Assembly: GCA_019417795.1 (NCBI GenBank)
Contig: DXUR01000006.1
Span: 1 to 29,707, forward strand
Length of the DNA: 29,707 bases
Direction: 5' to 3'
From: Clostridiales bacterium
GTDB lineage: Bacteria > Bacillota_A > Clostridia > Oscillospirales > Oscillospiraceae
Shown: in pieces, positions 28,695 through 29,707 of the stretch
Numbering within the stretch: position 1 is the stretch's first letter
How the letters are laid out: every line of letters begins with the position of its first letter
The notes under the pieces: model-generated
The model's database searches: none
The model's input: only the letters and a program-made list of their open reading frames with translations
What the model was told of the DNA's origin: nothing
Program-made: the position numbers and the translations under genes

Positions 28695-29536
28695 AGATCA
28701 AGTACCTCCTTAACGACCTGCTGTTTTTCTTTTCCAATGCTTTTTCTGCGGTCCTCTCCGCTGATTCGCACCGGCGTACACATTTCCAGAATCCTGCTGT
28801 AAATCCGGGCGTATACCACATCCTGCGGATTGCGGATTTCAGCAATCTTCAGATTGGTTGTGATAATGACCGGAAGCCCGGACTTATACCGCTCATCAAT
28901 GACAGCGTAGACCTGCTCCAGCGCATATTCGGTGCTGCGCTCAATTCCCAGATCATCCAGAATCAGCAAAGAATAGTTGGAAAACGAAGCGATATACCGG
29001 TATCGTTCTTCCGAATACATGGCACCCATCTGGTTCAGGATTTTGGAGAAATTCGTCATCAAAACCGGAATGCCCTGATCCAGCAGCGCATTTGCTATAC
29101 ATGCCGCCACAAAGGACTTTCCGGTTCCGACATCTCCCCATAACAAAAGGCCAAGGTTTTCAGCCTTGACCTTTTTCCACTGCTCCACATAACGTTTTGC
29201 CATCTGGATGTCCTTGTTGTCTTCTGCAACGCCAAAATTCCATTCCAGAAGATGCTTTTCCTGAATCCCAGTTGCTTTCAGCTGCCTGATTTTACGCTGC
29301 CGCTCCACCAGTTCATCCTGGCGTTTCTTTTCCGCCATCGCTTCCTGCTGGCATCTGCAAAGGCAGGGAACAATCTTGTCTCTGCCCCAGAGCTTTACCC
29401 TGCACTGCACCGGCGTATGGCAGTTTCTGCAATACAACAGTCCGTCATCGCCCTGGTATTCCAGCTCTCCGGGTTCTTTCGGCGTAAAGAGCGAATCCAA
29501 CGCCGCATTCAAAACTTCAGGCACCATGTCGCTCAT
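28691..29536 (-). CDS. DnaC-like AAA+ replicative helicase loader
   Basis: This 281-residue protein has an N-terminal zinc-binding-like segment with Cys36, 39, 45, 58, 60 and 62 (YCRNCHTPVQC, VPCLCRCQQ). The AAA+ ATPase domain has Walker A GDVGTGKS (134-141), Walker B LLILDDLGIE (~200) and sensor region PVIITTNLKIAEI. Proteins of this DnaC/IstB-like family load the replicative helicase; here it follows the replication initiator gene with an ATGA overlap, so it probably loads helicase onto the excised element. An inverted repeat within it (about 29148-29178) looks coding by constraint. The length is normal. Confidence 0.92.
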   Translation of the reverse strand: MSDMVPEVLNAALDSLFTPKEPGELEYQGDDGLLYCRNCHTPVQCRVKLWGRDKIVPCLCRCQQEAMAEKKRQDELVERQRKIRQLKATGIQEKHLLEWNFGVAEDNKDIQMAKRYVEQWKKVKAENLGLLLWGDVGTGKSFVAACIANALLDQGIPVLMTNFSKILNQMGAMYSEERYRYIASFSNYSLLILDDLGIERSTEYALEQVYAVIDERYKSGLPVIITTNLKIAEIRNPQDVVYARIYSRILEMCTPVRISGEDRRKSIGKEKQQVVKEVLDL

Positions 29537-29707
29537 AGGCTGTCTCCTTCCTCAAATGTGTAGTCTGCCGGGTTGTACTTCGGCTTTTCTCTCTTTGCCC
29601 AGCTCCGGATTGTTGCAAGGTGGTTTTTGTAGCTCCTGCCGGTGGAGGCCATATACTCAGAGAGCCGTTCCACCCGCATCTGATAATCTCCTGGGAACTC
29701 CTGCCGG
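29533..29707 (-). CDS. C-terminal end of a replication initiator (RepA_N / DUF6017-type)
   Basis: Only the last 57 codons are in the window. They read FPGDYQMRVERLSEYMASTG, then SYKNHLATIRSWAKREKPKY and end TFEEGDSL. This tail, a helical segment followed by SYKNHLATIRSWA, is typical of the initiator protein A proteins that precede the DnaC-like gene in these ICEs (and of phage replisome organizers). The stop overlaps the loader start (ATGA), with AAGGAG just upstream. The rest lies beyond the right edge. The assignment rests on this short tail and its position. Confidence 0.75.
   Translation of the reverse strand, partial: RQEFPGDYQMRVERLSEYMASTGRSYKNHLATIRSWAKREKPKYNPADYTFEEGDSL

Larger units (their letters stand above)
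1..29707. mobile_element. Internal part of a Tn1549/CD1107-type integrative conjugative element
   Basis: Nearly the whole window is one minus-strand conjugation, replication and partition cluster. Marker families include PcfB, VirD4, Maff2, PrgI, VirB4, CD1108, DUF4315, DUF4366, TopB, YodL/DUF4316, TTRAP, TnpV, MobC and a MOB_P-like relaxase with an HxHNH-type histidine cluster. This order is known from Tn1549-like elements of gut Clostridia. No integrase, excisionase or attachment site is visible, so the element extends beyond both edges. Host assignment to Lachnospiraceae or Oscillospiraceae is an inference from the gene families and the moderate GC content. Confidence 0.93.

Noticed and set aside
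29148..29178. Inverted repeat AAAAGGCCAAGG / CCTTGACCTTTT in the dnaC-like gene
   Set aside because: It lies in the middle of a conserved coding region just before Walker A and has one mismatch; no reason to see more than codon coincidence.
1..29707. tRNA, rRNA, integrase, att sites, antibiotic resistance genes
   Set aside because: None could be recognised in the window; they may lie outside it.

Overview
The window is an internal piece of an integrative and conjugative element (ICE) of the Tn1549 / CD1107-CD1108 type found in gut Clostridia (Lachnospiraceae, Oscillospiraceae). The evidence is the gene set and its order. Read on the minus strand it runs: end of a replication initiator, DnaC-like loader, ParB, DUF3846 protein, PcfB, VirD4-like coupling protein, Maff2, CD1112/TrbL-like membrane protein, PrgI, VirB4-like ATPase, CD1108 NlpC/P60 protein, DUF4315, CD1107/DUF4366 protein, topoisomerase III, YodL/DUF4316, TTRAP, a giant methylase-helicase, MobC and relaxase. 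Every confident gene is on the minus strand, so transcription runs from high to low coordinates. Integrase, excisionase and att sites are not in view. Both ends are cut inside genes: the relaxase at the left and the replication initiator at the right.

Layout: 24.2-29.7 kb holds replication and partition genes plus the PcfB/VirD4 coupling proteins. 22.3-24.2 kb holds a tandem duplication of the tiny Maff2 membrane protein gene, a 32-residue micro-ORF and the VirB6/TrbL-like channel protein. 16.2-22.3 kb holds PrgI (VirB3-like), VirB4, the secreted or membrane-anchored hydrolase CD1108, DUF4315 and the surface protein CD1107. 13.95-16.2 kb is a foreign, visibly GC-richer island. It carries the 3' end of a group II intron, a gene fusing a GT2 glycosyltransferase to a MarR-like winged helix, and two unrelated repeat families. 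1-13.9 kb holds DNA-processing genes: TopB, accessory proteins, a 2454-residue antirestriction/methylase/SNF2 helicase-like protein, MobC and the relaxase.

The genes work together as follows. Relaxase and MobC nick oriT, PcfB and VirD4 dock the relaxosome, and VirB4, PrgI, TrbL-like, Maff2 and CD1108 build the type IV channel through the Gram-positive wall. RepA, DnaC and ParB replicate and hold the excised circle. TopB and the giant helicase handle the DNA. Most genes are coupled by ATGA overlaps or by Shine-Dalgarno sequences inside the upstream stop region.

The most unusual features are three. First, a recurring minus-strand RNA module (GC-rich hairpin, TTTACATAGC box, second hairpin often followed by a T run) lies in front of Maff2 copy A, Maff2 copy B, the micro-ORF and topB, with a related leader terminator in front of the relaxase. 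Its base changes keep pairing only in the minus-strand RNA, which suggests attenuation or antitermination along the operon. Second, a complete tnpV gene with its own ribosome binding site is nested out of frame inside the giant helicase gene. Third, the GT2-MarR fusion gene sits in the island with an inverted repeat in its leader. All statements come from reading the sequence; no database search was run.
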